Positions 36,231 through 46,244 of a stretch of DNA of 64,000 nt are shown piece after piece. The DNA is from Roseovarius autotrophicus (GTDB taxonomy: Bacteria; Pseudomonadota; Alphaproteobacteria; Rhodobacterales; Rhodobacteraceae), in NCBI RefSeq assembly GCF_018069895.1, contig NZ_JAGQDH010000005.1, forward strand, positions 62,001 to 126,000. The letters run 5' to 3'. The position numbers and the translations under genes are program-made. The notes beneath the pieces were generated by a model. The model was given only the letters and a program-made list of their open reading frames with translations, was not told where the DNA came from and ran no database searches. Position 1 is the first letter of the stretch. Every line of letters begins with the position of its first letter.

Positions 36231-36260
36231 GGGGCCGCATCGCGCGGCCCCTTTTCTTTT
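36231..36260 (+). terminator. Rho-independent terminator after trxA
   Basis: An 8-bp GC-rich stem with a 5-base loop at 36231-36251 is followed at once by TTTTCTTTT at 36252-36260. It begins 21 bases after the trxA stop and should end the long tsaE-to-trxA transcription unit. Confidence 0.9.
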
Positions 36261-36285
36261 GCCCGCCAATCGGCATGATCGCCCC

Positions 36286-37434
36286 ATGACCCTGACCGAA
36301 ACCGACATCGCCGATCTCACCGCGTTCCGCCACGCGCTCCACGAAACGCCCGAACTGTCGGGGGAAGAGGCAGGGACCGCGCAGCGCATCAAGGCGGCGC
36401 TCACAGGCCTCGCGCCCGATACGCTCCTCACCGGGTTGGGCGGGCATGGGGTGGCCGCCGTCTTTGCCGGTCCCACCCCCGGACCCACCGTGCTGTTCCG
36501 CTGCGAGCTTGACGCGCTTCCGATTGAAGAGCGCAACACGCTCCCCCATCGCTCGCGCAATCCCGGCAAGGGGCATCTGTGCGGTCATGACGGGCATATG
36601 GCGATCCTCCTGGGCCTTGGCCGGATGCTCTCGCGCCGGCGCCCCGCGCGGGGCCGCGCCGTTCTTCTCTTTCAACCCGCCGAGGAAACCGGCGCAGGTG
36701 CGGCTGCGGTGCTCTCCGATCCACAATTCGAGACTGTTTCACCCGATTACGCCTTTTCCCTGCACAACATGCCCGGCCTGCCGCTGGGTCATGTGGGCCT
36801 TGCCCCCGGCCCGGTGAACTGCGCCTCGCGCGGCATGGCGGTCACGCTCACCGGCAAATCCGCCCATGCCTCAGAGCCGGAGAACGGCACCTCTCCGATG
36901 GCCGCGATAGCCCATCTCATGCCCGCGCTTACCGCGCTCAGCCATGGCACGCCCGCAACCCCGGATTTCACCTTGGCCACCGTGACCCATGCGCAGATGG
37001 GCGCGCCCGCCTTTGGCATCGCGCCGGGCGAGGCGCGGCTTTACGTCACGCTGCGCACGCTCACCGATGACCGCATGGCGACGCTCTGCACGAGCGCCGA
37101 GGCGATCATCCGCGACACCGCCGCCGCGCAGGGCCTCGGCCATGACATCGCCTGGCACGACATCTTCGCCCATTGCGAGAACCACCCGGAGGCGACCCGG
37201 ATCATCGCCCGCGCGCTCGATACGCTTGACCTTGCCCATGACAAACGCGGCCTGCCCATGCGCGCATCCGAGGATTTTGGCCGCTTCGGCCACCGCGCCC
37301 GTGCCGCCATGCTGTTTCTTGGCGCAGGGGGGAACCACGCCGCGCTGCACAACCCCGATTACGATTTCCCCGACGCGCTCTTGCCTCTTGGCGCGGGGAT
37401 CTTTCACCGCATCGCCCGCGACCTGCTGAACTGA
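36286..37434 (+). CDS. M20D-family amidohydrolase
   Basis: A 382-residue metallohydrolase of the hippurate hydrolase/IAA-amino acid hydrolase group. [22 protein letters not shown] and [10 protein letters not shown] carry the Cys, His, Asp and Glu ligands of the two-metal site; SEDFGRFG holds a further conserved acidic residue and [16 protein letters not shown] the last His. These enzymes cleave N-acyl amino acids. ATG at 36286 matches the family start; upstream is trxA shadow. No neighbour hints at the substrate. Confidence 0.9.
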   Translation: MTLTETDIADLTAFRHALHETPELSGEEAGTAQRIKAALTGLAPDTLLTGLGGHGVAAVFAGPTPGPTVLFRCELDALPIEERNTLPHRSRNPGKGHLCGHDGHMAILLGLGRMLSRRRPARGRAVLLFQPAEETGAGAAAVLSDPQFETVSPDYAFSLHNMPGLPLGHVGLAPGPVNCASRGMAVTLTGKSAHASEPENGTSPMAAIAHLMPALTALSHGTPATPDFTLATVTHAQMGAPAFGIAPGEARLYVTLRTLTDDRMATLCTSAEAIIRDTAAAQGLGHDIAWHDIFAHCENHPEATRIIARALDTLDLAHDKRGLPMRASEDFGRFGHRARAAMLFLGAGGNHAALHNPDYDFPDALLPLGAGIFHRIARDLLN

Positions 37435-37495
37435 CCCCGCCCTTGCGCCCCGCGCGCACCCCTTCCATATAGGCCAAGGCAAAACGGAGGCCCCC

Positions 37496-38050
37496 ATGAG
37501 CGATTTTCCCGGCTGGCACGGCACAACGATCATCGGCGTAAGACGCGGCGGCGACGTTGTAATCGCCGGTGACGGGCAGGTGAGCCTTGGCCAGACCGTG
37601 ATCAAGGGCACCGCCCGCAAGGTGCGCCGCCTCTCGCCCGGCGGTCACGCGGTTGTGGCGGGCTTTGCCGGATCGACGGCGGATGCCTTCACCCTGCTGG
37701 AACGGCTCGAGGCCAAGCTGGAGGCAACGCCGGGTCAGTTGCAACGCGCCTGCGTCGATCTGGCCAAGGACTGGCGCACCGACAAGTACCTGCAAAAGCT
37801 TGAGGCGATGCTGATCGTCACCGATGGCGCACAGCTTTTCGTCATCACCGGCGCAGGCGATGTGCTGGAGCCGGAGCATGACGTGGCCGCCATCGGCTCG
37901 GGCGGCAATTTCGCCCTTGCCGCCGCGCGCGGCCTTGCGGAGAATCCGGCCCTCACCGCCGAACAGATCGCCCGCAAGGCCATGGCCATCGCGGCGGATA
38001 TCTGCGTCTACACCAACGGCAACCTGACTGTGGAGACGATCTCGAAATGA
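37496..38050 (+). CDS. hslV: ATP-dependent protease peptidase subunit HslV
   Basis: A 184-residue proteasome-like peptidase. A short propeptide ending HG precedes the catalytic Thr10 in [24 protein letters not shown] and [17 protein letters not shown] are family signatures. Dodecamers of HslV are opened by HslU. GGAGG precedes the ATG. The stop overlaps the hslU ATG by 4 bases. Confidence 0.97.
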   Translation: MSDFPGWHGTTIIGVRRGGDVVIAGDGQVSLGQTVIKGTARKVRRLSPGGHAVVAGFAGSTADAFTLLERLEAKLEATPGQLQRACVDLAKDWRTDKYLQKLEAMLIVTDGAQLFVITGAGDVLEPEHDVAAIGSGGNFALAAARGLAENPALTAEQIARKAMAIAADICVYTNGNLTVETISK

Positions 38051-39354
38051 CCGACCTGACCCCGCGCGAGATCGTCTCGGAGCTTGACCGCTACATCATC
38101 GGGCAAAACGACGCCAAGCGCGCCGTCGCCGTCGCCCTGCGCAATCGCTGGCGGCGCAAGCAATTACCCGATGACCTGCGCGACGAGGTCTACCCCAAGA
38201 ACATCCTGATGATCGGCCCCACCGGCGTCGGCAAGACCGAGATCAGCCGCCGTCTGGCGAAACTCGCCCGCGCCCCCTTCATCAAGGTCGAGGCGACCAA
38301 GTTCACCGAAGTGGGCTATGTCGGCCGCGACGTCGAACAGATCATCCGCGATCTGGTCGATACCGCCATCGCCCAGACCCGCGAGCATATGCGCGAGGAC
38401 GTCAAGGCCCGCGCCCACAAGGCCGCCGAGGATCGCGTCATCGCCGCCATCGCCGGAGAGGACGCCCGCGAAGGCACGCGAGAGATGTTCCGCAAAAAGC
38501 TGCGCGCCGGTGAGCTCGACAATACCGTGATCGAGGTTTCCCTTGCCGATACCTCCAACCCATTGGGCATGATGGATATTCCCGGCCAGCCCGGCGGCCA
38601 GATGGGAATGATGAACCTTGGAGACATCTTCGGCAAGGCGTTCGGCCAGCGCCGCACGACAAAACGCCTCACCGTCGCGGAAAGCTATGACCTGCTCATC
38701 AGCGAGGAGGCCGACAAACTGCTCGACGATGAGGCCGTAACCCGCGCTGCGGTCGATGCGGTCGAACAGAACGGCATCGTCTTTCTCGACGAGATCGACA
38801 AGGTCTGCGCCCGTGCCGAGACGCGCGGCGGCGACGTCAGCCGCGAAGGCGTGCAGCGCGACCTCCTGCCGCTGATCGAGGGCACCACCGTCAGCACCAA
38901 ACACGGCGCGGTCAAGACCGACCATATCCTGTTCATCGCGTCGGGGGCCTTCCACATCGCCAAGCCCTCGGACCTGCTGCCCGAACTGCAAGGCCGCCTG
39001 CCGATCCGGGTGGAGCTGCGCGCGCTGACCGAGGCCGATTTCGTCCGCATCCTGACCGAGACCGACAACGCCCTCACCCTGCAATACACCGCCCTTCTGG
39101 GCACCGAGGAAGTCACGGTGAGCTTCACCGAAGACGGCATCGCCGCGCTCGCCCACATCGCGGCAGAGGTCAACCAATCGGTCGAAAACATCGGCGCGCG
39201 GCGGCTTTACACGGTGATGGAACGGGTGTTCGAAGAGCTCAGCTTCACTGCCCCAGACCGCTCGGGCGAGGCAGTGACGGTGGATGCCGCCTTTGTCGAG
39301 ACGAACCTGGGAGAGCTGATGCGCTCGGCGGATTTGTCGCGCTATGTGCTGTGA
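38047..39354 (+). CDS. hslU: ATP-dependent protease ATPase subunit HslU
   Basis: A 435-residue AAA+ unfoldase partner of HslV. Walker A is [14 protein letters not shown], the pore loop lies in [12 protein letters not shown], Walker B is [13 protein letters not shown] and the sensor-2 region [13 protein letters not shown]. The insertion (I) domain lies at about residues 110-230. The C-terminal tail LSRYVL matches the end that docks on HslV. ATGA overlap with hslV couples translation. Confidence 0.97.
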   Translation: MTDLTPREIVSELDRYIIGQNDAKRAVAVALRNRWRRKQLPDDLRDEVYPKNILMIGPTGVGKTEISRRLAKLARAPFIKVEATKFTEVGYVGRDVEQIIRDLVDTAIAQTREHMREDVKARAHKAAEDRVIAAIAGEDAREGTREMFRKKLRAGELDNTVIEVSLADTSNPLGMMDIPGQPGGQMGMMNLGDIFGKAFGQRRTTKRLTVAESYDLLISEEADKLLDDEAVTRAAVDAVEQNGIVFLDEIDKVCARAETRGGDVSREGVQRDLLPLIEGTTVSTKHGAVKTDHILFIASGAFHIAKPSDLLPELQGRLPIRVELRALTEADFVRILTETDNALTLQYTALLGTEEVTVSFTEDGIAALAHIAAEVNQSVENIGARRLYTVMERVFEELSFTAPDRSGEAVTVDAAFVETNLGELMRSADLSRYVL

Positions 39355-39363
39355 CGTCGATTT

Positions 39364-39384
39364 GAGTATTTTCAGAACGATGAA
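39364..39384. repeat. Copy 1 of a 21-bp element after gene ends
   Basis: Begins 10 bases after the hslU stop. It matches the 21 bases at 63424-63444 in 18 positions; the shared core is GAGTATTT then GAACG then TGAA. See the matching entry and finding. Confidence 0.4.
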
Positions 39385-39485
39385 ATCAAAAGGCTTTTCA
39401 CCTTTCCGGAACTATTCATAACCCCGTCGCAACCTGGGCTAAGGCCAGGGCTTTCCTTTCACCGCGTTTCACGCGACCAAGGGCC

Positions 39486-40709
39486 ATGGTGATTCTCGCC
39501 TTTCTCCGTGACAACGCGCGCTGGCTGACGGTCGGCGTCTTGCTTACCTTTCTGTCGAGTTTCGGGCAAACCTATTTTATTTCAATCTTTGCCGGGGAAA
39601 TCAGGGCGGGTTTTGGGTTAAGCCACGGAGAATGGGGCGGAATCTATACGCTGGGCACCACCGCCTCGGCACTTCTGATGGTGTGGGCCGGGGGGCTGAC
39701 CGATCTTTTCCGCGTGCGCGTTCTGGCCCCCATCGTCCTGCTCTGCATGGTGCTGGCCTGTCTCGCCATGGCGCTCAACCCGGTGTGGTGGCTGTTGCCG
39801 GTGATCGTCTTCGCGCTGCGCTTTACCGGTCAGGGGATGATGAGCCACCTCGCCGTCATCGCCATGGCCCGCTGGTTCGTCGCAACCCGCGGCAAGGCGC
39901 TTTCTGTGGCGACCCTCGGCAATGCCATCGGTGAATCGCTGTTGCCGCTGATATTCGTTGCACTTCTGATCACGTATGACTGGCGTACGCTTTGGGTTGT
40001 GGCGGCGATCGCAGCTTTTGTCGGCATTCCGCTGCTCCTCCTGCTCTTGCGCCGCGAGCGCACGCCGCAAAGCTGGGCGCAGACGAGCCAATCGCTCGGG
40101 ATGCGCGGGCGGCACTGGACGCGGGGTCAGGCGCTGCGGCATTTCCTATTCTGGTTCATGATCCCGGCGCTTCTGGGGCCGTCGGCGTTCAACACCGCGT
40201 TTTTCTTTCATCAGGTGTATGTAGCCGAGATCAAGGACGTCTCCCATATCGAGCTTGTGGCCATGTTTCCCGTTTACACGGTGGTCGGAATTATCGCGAT
40301 GATCGTCGCCGGACTGCTGATCGACCGGCTCGGAACTTCACGGGTGCTGCCCTTTATCCAGCTTCCGATGATCGCGGCCTTCCTGCTTTTCGCCGTCTCC
40401 GACGGGCCGGGGCTGCTGCTTGCCGGTTTCGTCATGCTGGCGCTCACCACGGGGGCGAACAGCGTGGTTCCCAATGCCTTCTGGGCCGAATTCTATGGCA
40501 GCGCGAATATGGGCAAGATCAAGGCGATGGCCGCAGCGATCATGGTCTTCGGCACGGCGCTCGGGCCGGGGATTACCGGGTTGGCGATTGACCTCGGAGT
40601 CGGGATCGAAACACAGTTCGTCATCATCGCCGCCTATTTCGCCTTTTCGAGCCTGATGATGAGCATCGGCGTGGTGCGCGCACGGCCCGAGCTATCGCTG
40701 CCGCTTTAG
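39486..40709 (+). CDS. MFS transporter
   Basis: A 407-residue membrane protein with about twelve hydrophobic helices. GGLTDLFRVR after helix 2 is the loop-2/3 signature of the major facilitator superfamily, and AGLLIDRLGTSRVLP is its repeat in the second half. The substrate cannot be read; drug or carboxylate export are both usual for such proteins. It lies alone after hslU, and its last 18 bases overlap the convergent smr gene. Confidence 0.85.
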   Translation: MVILAFLRDNARWLTVGVLLTFLSSFGQTYFISIFAGEIRAGFGLSHGEWGGIYTLGTTASALLMVWAGGLTDLFRVRVLAPIVLLCMVLACLAMALNPVWWLLPVIVFALRFTGQGMMSHLAVIAMARWFVATRGKALSVATLGNAIGESLLPLIFVALLITYDWRTLWVVAAIAAFVGIPLLLLLLRRERTPQSWAQTSQSLGMRGRHWTRGQALRHFLFWFMIPALLGPSAFNTAFFFHQVYVAEIKDVSHIELVAMFPVYTVVGIIAMIVAGLLIDRLGTSRVLPFIQLPMIAAFLLFAVSDGPGLLLAGFVMLALTTGANSVVPNAFWAEFYGSANMGKIKAMAAAIMVFGTALGPGITGLAIDLGVGIETQFVIIAAYFAFSSLMMSIGVVRARPELSLPL

Positions 40710-41276
40710 ATAGACGTAATAAGCCCCGCCGCCGCCATGGCTGATATGGGCCTCTGCAATCTGAAGCACCAGCGGCCCGAGTGGCGGCACACGCAGCCAA
40801 TGTGGCACGTTGTGGCGCAACACACCATGGCGCACCGGAATCGGGCCGCCGTCATCGCGGTCCTTGCCCTTGCCAGTAACGACCAGAACCAGCCGCTTGC
40901 CCTGGCCATGGGCGCGCAAGATAAAGCCGCTCAGCGCGCCATGCGCCTGATCGAGGGTCATGCCATGCAGGTCGATCCTGGCCTCGGGCGTCAGTTTTCC
41001 CCGCCGCAGTCGCTGAAAGGCCTTGCGATCCATCGCCACTGGCGCGCTGGCAATCCTTTCGGTGAGACCGGGCAGGACATCATGGCCTGGCCCGCCGGGC
41101 TGCGCCCTCTGCCCGATGCGGAACGGCTCGACCGGTTGCGGGGACGGATCTCGGCGCAGCTCCGGCTTGGAGAGAAGCAACATCGCCTGACTTTGCGGCT
41201 TGATCGGCACAGTGCGGCGCACGACCTCCTGCCAAAGCGCCTCTTCCTCGGGGCGCAGATGGCGCTTGCGGGTCAC
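40692..41276 (-). CDS. Smr-domain protein
   Basis: A 194-residue protein with a C-terminal Smr domain (from about residue 95): IDLHGMTLDQAHGAL and LVVTGKGKDRD are the LDxHG and TGxG motifs. Smr domains are nucleic-acid endonucleases, and the stand-alone forms act on RNA in some bacteria. The N-terminal half is basic and disordered. It is the last of tim44-mltA-smr, overlapping mltA by 4 bases, and its end overlaps the MFS gene. Confidence 0.9.
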   Translation of the reverse strand: MTRKRHLRPEEEALWQEVVRRTVPIKPQSQAMLLLSKPELRRDPSPQPVEPFRIGQRAQPGGPGHDVLPGLTERIASAPVAMDRKAFQRLRRGKLTPEARIDLHGMTLDQAHGALSGFILRAHGQGKRLVLVVTGKGKDRDDGGPIPVRHGVLRHNVPHWLRVPPLGPLVLQIAEAHISHGGGGAYYVYLKRQR

Positions 41277-42310
41277 TGGTCCATATCCGTCAGCATGGCA
41301 TAGGCGCGCTGGATCGGCATGAGCACCACCAAGCGCCCCGGATCGCGCAATCGCCCCGCCGCACGCCCCGCGTCGGCACCTGTGCCAAAATAGATGTCCG
41401 CCCGTTGCGGCCCCTTGATCGCCGAACCGGTATCCTGCGCCACCATCAACCGGCGGATCGGCTTATGCCCCTCCTTTTCGATCCAGACCGGCGCGCCAAG
41501 CGGCACATAGGCCGGATCCACTGCGACAGTGCGCCCTGCCGTCACCGATCGGTTCATCGCACCCAGCGGGCCGCGATCCGGCGGCACCTCGTCGATGCGG
41601 CGAAAGAAGACGTAGGAAGGATTATGATACAGCAGCTCTTGCCCCGCCTCGGGGTTTCGGCGCACCCAGTTCTTGATCACCTCGGCCGATGCCTGATGGG
41701 GCTCGTATATCCCGCGTCGGACCAGTTCAACGCCGATCGAGCGATAGCCATGTCCGTTGGCCCCGGCATATCCCACGCGTATCACGCGGTCGTCCGGCAG
41801 ACGGATACGACCAGAGCCCTGAATTTGAAGAAAGAACAACTCTACCGGATCATCAACCCAGGCAATCTCGAGATCCCGGCCCGTCATCACATCTCCGGTC
41901 AGGATCTCGCGCCTTGAAAGCCAGGGGCTGGTCTCTCTTGCCTCGGGCGGCATGCGGTAGACTGGGTAGCGAAAGCGCCCGTCTGGCTGAAGCGCACCAC
42001 GTAATTCCGGCTCGAAATAGCCGGTGAACAAGGCCGGGTTGCCGTCGGTGATCATCACGGGCCGAAAGAAAAGCTCAAAGAAGGTCCGTGCCTCGGGGCC
42101 GGTCTGCGCCAGCGCACAGAGTGCCCGCCAGTCGGGGCCGGTCATGTCGGGGCATGTCTCGACAAAGACCGAAAGCGCCCGTGGGTGGTCGTCCTCTTGC
42201 CAATCTGCGAGATCGGAGAAATCCAGCATCTCGTGCCGGATCTCGGCAGCCGCGATCGTGGCCGAGCATAGCGCGGCGAGCATGGAAGGCGCGCGCAGCG
42301 CGCCCGTCAT
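41273..42310 (-). CDS. mltA: Membrane-bound lytic murein transglycosylase A
   Basis: A 345-residue exported enzyme that cuts the MurNAc-GlcNAc bond of peptidoglycan with formation of 1,6-anhydroMurNAc. A signal peptide covers about residues 1-22 and no lipobox is visible. LFTGYFEPELRG, VELFFLQIQGSGRI and RLMVAQDTGSAIKG are family signatures; the catalytic Asp is in the last and is followed by RADIYFGTG. ATG at 42310 overlaps the tim44 stop by 4 bases. It could supply anhydro sugars for the amgK-murU recycling route in the same window. Confidence 0.93.
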   Translation of the reverse strand: MTGALRAPSMLAALCSATIAAAEIRHEMLDFSDLADWQEDDHPRALSVFVETCPDMTGPDWRALCALAQTGPEARTFFELFFRPVMITDGNPALFTGYFEPELRGALQPDGRFRYPVYRMPPEARETSPWLSRREILTGDVMTGRDLEIAWVDDPVELFFLQIQGSGRIRLPDDRVIRVGYAGANGHGYRSIGVELVRRGIYEPHQASAEVIKNWVRRNPEAGQELLYHNPSYVFFRRIDEVPPDRGPLGAMNRSVTAGRTVAVDPAYVPLGAPVWIEKEGHKPIRRLMVAQDTGSAIKGPQRADIYFGTGADAGRAAGRLRDPGRLVVLMPIQRAYAMLTDMDQ

Positions 42311-42966
42311 TCGCCCGTGGCAACAAGCCGCCAGTTCGGATCGCCCGAGCCCATGACGCGCTCGTAAGTCCACAGATCCTTCTGCCGCTTGCTGCGTCCC
42401 GGTTCGCCTTCGACAATCTCGCCGTTCGCATCGCGCACGACCGACACCAGTTCGGCCACACAGCGCACGTCGATCTCGGCACGGCGGCTTGCCGGGTCGA
42501 ACCGCGCATCGGACAGCGCCAGATCACGCACACCGATGAATTCGGCATCGACCTTGAGACCCTGCTGCTCGCGTGCATCGACCACCTGTGCGAAGGCCTC
42601 GTAAACCTCGGGGGACAGGAACGGCGTCACCTCGTCAAGGGTGCCGCGCTCGAATGACATCAGGATCATCTCATAGGCCCCGCGGGCGCCCTGAAGGAAA
42701 TCCGTCACGCTGAAATCCGGCTCGATCCGCTTCATCTCGGCAAGGGCCTCGGCGGCCTCGGAATCCTCGGGCACATGATCGACGATATCGAGATCCGGCC
42801 CGCCCTCGATGACCTCGAAACTACGCCGCTCTACTGTCTTGTCAACCGGGCGCGTGGCCGGCGGACCCTCGAAGCCGTCGCGCGAGCCCAGAACACTCTT
42901 GAGCCGGACGATGAGAAAAATGGCGATGCCGGCGAGCACCAGTAATTGCAGGATCGGCGAATTCAT
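42307..42966 (-). CDS. Tim44-like domain protein
   Basis: A 219-residue bitopic membrane protein. A membrane helix at residues 5-21 (LQLLVLAGIAIFLIV) is followed by a charged linker and a C-terminal Tim44-like domain with FLQGARGAYEMILMSFERG and FLSPEVYEAFAQVV, then DLWTYERVMGSGDPNWRL. Mitochondrial Tim44 is a protein-import motor part; bacterial forms are linked to membrane complexes. ATG at 42966 was chosen over 43005. Near-origin position beside mltA and secB is conserved in alphaproteobacteria. Confidence 0.9.
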   Translation of the reverse strand: MNSPILQLLVLAGIAIFLIVRLKSVLGSRDGFEGPPATRPVDKTVERRSFEVIEGGPDLDIVDHVPEDSEAAEALAEMKRIEPDFSVTDFLQGARGAYEMILMSFERGTLDEVTPFLSPEVYEAFAQVVDAREQQGLKVDAEFIGVRDLALSDARFDPASRRAEIDVRCVAELVSVVRDANGEIVEGEPGRSKRQKDLWTYERVMGSGDPNWRLVATGE

Positions 42967-43073
42967 GAAAACCTCGTGTCGTGCGGGCATGGCAGGCTCT
43001 GTCACTTGACCCTATGTAGGGGAGGCCGGTGGCCAAGTCCACCACAAGCCACGCAAATCGAAGGAGACCGCCC

Positions 43074-43523
43074 ATGTGGCTCTTGCTGGCGTTCATCGCC
43101 GTCCCGCTGATCGAGATCGCGCTGTTCATCCAGGTGGGCGGTTTGATCGGGCTCTGGCCGACGCTCGGTACCGTGATCCTGACAGCGCTGGCAGGAACCA
43201 TGTTGCTCAGACACCAGGGCCTTAGCGAACTTGGCAAGCTGCGGGCCGCGCTTTCCGGTTCGGGCGACCCCTCCGGGCCGCTGGTTCACGGCGCGATGAT
43301 CCTGTTTGCCGGGGCGCTGCTTCTGACGCCGGGCTTTTTCACCGATGCTGTTGGTTTTGCTCTCCTGTTGCCGCCCGTGCGGGCGCATATCTTCATGCAG
43401 ATCCGCAAGCGCATCGTCCTTCATGACATGCACCAGCCCCGGCGCGGCCCCGATATCATCGAAGGCGACTACCAGACGATCAGACCCGACAGGAATGATC
43501 CTTCTGGCTGGACTAGGCATTGA
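43074..43523 (+). CDS. fxsA: FxsA family membrane protein
   Basis: A 149-residue membrane protein with two or three helices. MWLLLAFIAVPLIEIALF begins the sequence and LLLTPGFFTDAVGFALLLPP is the FxsA signature. E. coli FxsA, when in excess, relieves F-exclusion of phage T7; its normal role is unknown. The ATG at 43074 has AAGGAG eight bases upstream; an in-frame ATG at 43029 lacks it. It is divergent from tim44 and precedes secB by 57 bases. Confidence 0.92.
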   Translation: MWLLLAFIAVPLIEIALFIQVGGLIGLWPTLGTVILTALAGTMLLRHQGLSELGKLRAALSGSGDPSGPLVHGAMILFAGALLLTPGFFTDAVGFALLLPPVRAHIFMQIRKRIVLHDMHQPRRGPDIIEGDYQTIRPDRNDPSGWTRH

Positions 43524-43580
43524 GGCAGGGACAGCCGCCTGCTAAGCAGTCGCCAAATACAGCCCAATCAGGAGATCCCG

Positions 43581-44096
43581 ATGGCCGAAAACGAGAATGG
43601 TGCCGCGCCGCACGGCACCGAAGGCACCCAGCCAAGCCAGCAACCGCAACTCAGGATGCACATACTCACGCAATATGTGCGCGACCTCTCGTTCGAGAAC
43701 GTGTTGGCGCAGCGCGGCACCGGCGGCGAGGTTCAGCCCGATATTCAGGTAGCGGTCAATCTCGACGCCAAGAAGCGTGCCCTTGATCATCAGTTCGAGG
43801 TTGCGTGCAAGATCAACGTCACCTCGCGCAACAAGGGTGGCGAAGAGCCGCTTTTCGTTCTGGAAATGGACTATGTCGGCATTTTCCACATCGAGGGCGT
43901 GTCCGAGGATCAGCTTCACCCGTTCCTTCTGATCGAGTGCCCGCGCCAGATCTTCCCCTTCATACGCCGCATCGTCAGCGACGTGACGCGCGATGGAGGA
44001 TTCCCGCCGCTCAATCTTGAAAACATTGATTTCGTACAACTTTACCGGCAAGAGATAGCGCGCCGTCAGGCACAGTCGCAAACCGCAAGCGCCTGA
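43581..44096 (+). CDS. secB: Protein export chaperone SecB
   Basis: A 171-residue tetrameric chaperone that holds preproteins unfolded for SecA. ILTQYVRDLSFENV begins the fold; VLEMDYVGIFHIEG and HPFLLIECPRQIFPF, GGFPPLNLENIDF are family signatures. The first 25 residues are a variable, polar tail. It is convergent with dnaQ with no bases between the two stops. Confidence 0.97.
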   Translation: MAENENGAAPHGTEGTQPSQQPQLRMHILTQYVRDLSFENVLAQRGTGGEVQPDIQVAVNLDAKKRALDHQFEVACKINVTSRNKGGEEPLFVLEMDYVGIFHIEGVSEDQLHPFLLIECPRQIFPFIRRIVSDVTRDGGFPPLNLENIDFVQLYRQEIARRQAQSQTASA

Positions 44097-44831
44097 TCAC
44101 CGCGACCAGAGCGCAGCACCGCCCATGTTCGCAACGAACGCATCATGGGCGGCGCTTTCTTCCGGGCTCAGCCGAGCCGCAAGCGGCCTGGGTCGCGGCG
44201 CAGGGCGCCAGTTTTCCTGACTCGCCCGCCGCGATTGCGGGTCACTGGCCATGCCCCCCACAGCCAGGGCAAAATCCGGTTGCCGGCCACCGATCAGTTC
44301 CAGATAGACTTCTGCCAGGATCTCGGAATCGAGCAATGCGCCGTGCAGCGTGCGTGCGGTGTTGTCGATGGCAAAGCGGCGGCACAGCGCATCAAGCGAC
44401 GCGGGCGCACCGGGAAATCGCGTGCGCGCCATGCTCAGCGTGTCAATCGCCCGGTCAAAACCGAGACCGGGCAATCCGGCGCAACTCAGTTCGGCATTGA
44501 GAAACTTCATGTCAAAGCTGGCATTGTGGATCACGAGTCGTGCATCGGCCACGAATTGCAGAAATGTCGCGCCAATCGCGGCAAAGGTCGGCTTGTCGCG
44601 TAACGTCACCTCTCCGTCGCGCGGCGGCCGCGGCGCCGCAAGCAGGTCAGGGCCAATGCCGTGCACGGCGAATGCCTCGTCCGGCATGCCGCGCTCGGGG
44701 TTGATATACTGATGATATGTCCGCCCTGTGGGCATATGATTGAAAAGCTCGATCGCCCCGATCTCGACAATGCGGTGCCCCTCGGACGGTTCGAAACCGG
44801 TGGTTTCGGTATCAAGAACGATCTCACGCAT
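44097..44831 (-). CDS. dnaQ: DNA polymerase III epsilon (proofreading) subunit
   Basis: A 244-residue 3'-5' exonuclease of the replicase. [11 protein letters not shown] gives the Exo I Asp-Glu, [11 protein letters not shown] the Exo II Asp, and [18 protein letters not shown] the Exo III His/Asp pair. The C-terminus is proline/arginine-rich and carries the binding site for DnaE. Start overlaps the coaE stop by 8 bases, in the order maf-aroE-coaE-dnaQ leading away from the origin. Confidence 0.96.
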   Translation of the reverse strand: MREIVLDTETTGFEPSEGHRIVEIGAIELFNHMPTGRTYHQYINPERGMPDEAFAVHGIGPDLLAAPRPPRDGEVTLRDKPTFAAIGATFLQFVADARLVIHNASFDMKFLNAELSCAGLPGLGFDRAIDTLSMARTRFPGAPASLDALCRRFAIDNTARTLHGALLDSEILAEVYLELIGGRQPDFALAVGGMASDPQSRRASQENWRPAPRPRPLAARLSPEESAAHDAFVANMGGAALWSR

Positions 44832-45414
44832 TGATCCGCCGCCCTCTTATGTCTGCCAGCACAGCCTGCACCTGTTCGCGCGCATGCTCAAGCGTATCGG
44901 TTTCGATCACATAATCCGCGCGACGGCGCTTTTCCGCATCGGGTATCTGTCGGGCTTGAATGGTCTCGAAATCTGCCTCACTCATGGTACCTCGTGCAAG
45001 AACGCGGGCGCGCTGCTCTTCGGCGGGCGCGGTGACAACCACCACGGCATCAAGACCCGTCATGTCGGTCTCGTATAGCAGCGGGATATCCAGAACGGTG
45101 ATATCTGCTGTTTGCGCGGCCAGGAACGCGGCGCGATCCTCGGCCACAAGCGGATGTACGATAGCCTCGATCTGGCCAAGAGCGGCGGGATCGCACGCGA
45201 TGATTTCCTTGAGGCGCGCGCGGCTGACCTCGCCATTGATCACCGCTTCGGGGCACAAGGCCGCGATCGGGGCGACCGCTGCGCCACCGCGCGCATAAAC
45301 TCTGTGAACGGCGGCATCCGCATCCCACAATGCGCAACCCGCCTCGACGAAAAGCCGCGCGGTTGTCGATTTTCCCATGCCGATCGAGCCGGTCAAGCCA
45401 AGCCGGAACGTCAT
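44824..45414 (-). CDS. coaE: Dephospho-CoA kinase CoaE
   Basis: A 196-residue P-loop kinase making coenzyme A from dephospho-CoA. [12 protein letters not shown] is Walker [12 protein letters not shown] and [12 protein letters not shown] hold the substrate and acidic residues. ATG at 45414 overlaps the aroE stop by 4 bases and gives the usual family length. Near-origin location is typical for alphaproteobacteria. Confidence 0.97.
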   Translation of the reverse strand: MTFRLGLTGSIGMGKSTTARLFVEAGCALWDADAAVHRVYARGGAAVAPIAALCPEAVINGEVSRARLKEIIACDPAALGQIEAIVHPLVAEDRAAFLAAQTADITVLDIPLLYETDMTGLDAVVVVTAPAEEQRARVLARGTMSEADFETIQARQIPDAEKRRRADYVIETDTLEHAREQVQAVLADIRGRRINA

Positions 45415-46244
45415 CTCAGCGCCGCCGCTCGCGTCGCGGCATCCACCTCGGGGCGGACACCGAACCAACGCTCGAAGCCTGGCACAGCCTGATGCAAAAG
45501 CATTCCCAGACCATCGACCGTGACACAGCCCATCGCCTCGGCCACCTCAAGAAGCCGGGTTCTGAGAGGGGCGTAAACAAGATCCGTGACCAGCGCGCCC
45601 TTTCGCAACCCGTCGAGCGGCACGCGCAAGGGCGGTTGACCGAGCATCCCGAGCGATGTTGTATTCACCACCGTCGCTGCCTGTTCCAGCATGTTGCCTG
45701 CCTGCACCCAATCCACGACACGCAGCCTGTGCCCAAAGTCCTGTTGCAGGACTTCCGCCCTGAGTCGGGTGCGGTTAGAGATCAGGATTTCCGGAACCTC
45801 CGCATCCAGAAGCGCCGCGACCACGGCCCTTGCCGCCCCGCCCGCACCCAGAACCGCTGCGGGCCCGGCGGTCGGGTCCCACCCGGGTGCATTCTGGCGC
45901 AAATTTTCAATGAACCCATACCCATCTGTATTATCGGCCTGAATCACGCCATCTTTTTGAAAAACAAGCGTGTTCGCCGCTCCTATGATCGCGGCTCGAT
46001 CCGTCACCATATCGGCGAGGGCCATTGCCCGTTCCTTGTGCGGAACGGTGATGTTGACACCGACAAATCCCATTCTCGGCAACATGCGCAACACCTGGCC
46101 AAGATCGGTCTCTGTGACATCCATGGGTATGTAAAACCCACGGATACTCAAGGTTCTTAGCCAGTGCCCGTGCAGTTGCGGAGAACGGGAATGGGCGATC
46201 GGAGATCCGATCACACCGGCAAGCGGTATACGATCATGGCTCAT
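45411..46244 (-). CDS. aroE: Shikimate 5-dehydrogenase AroE
   Basis: A 277-residue NADPH-dependent enzyme reducing 3-dehydroshikimate. SPIAHSRSPQLH binds shikimate, the catalytic Lys lies in GVNITVPHKE and the Asp in ADNTDGYGF; VLGAGGAARAVV is the dinucleotide-binding loop and SNRTRLRAE its NADP-selecting end. It overlaps maf and coaE by 4 bases each. Confidence 0.97.
   Translation of the reverse strand: MSHDRIPLAGVIGSPIAHSRSPQLHGHWLRTLSIRGFYIPMDVTETDLGQVLRMLPRMGFVGVNITVPHKERAMALADMVTDRAAIIGAANTLVFQKDGVIQADNTDGYGFIENLRQNAPGWDPTAGPAAVLGAGGAARAVVAALLDAEVPEILISNRTRLRAEVLQQDFGHRLRVVDWVQAGNMLEQAATVVNTTSLGMLGQPPLRVPLDGLRKGALVTDLVYAPLRTRLLEVAEAMGCVTVDGLGMLLHQAVPGFERWFGVRPEVDAATRAAALR

Noticed and set aside
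39433-39449. Terminator hairpin after hslU.
   Set aside because: Only a 5-bp stem with a 7-base loop and no uninterrupted T-run, too weak to call.
39463-39475. Half-site resembling parS (GTTTCACG).
   Set aside because: Only half of the palindrome is present, and the other half does not match. The same holds at 60528-60538.
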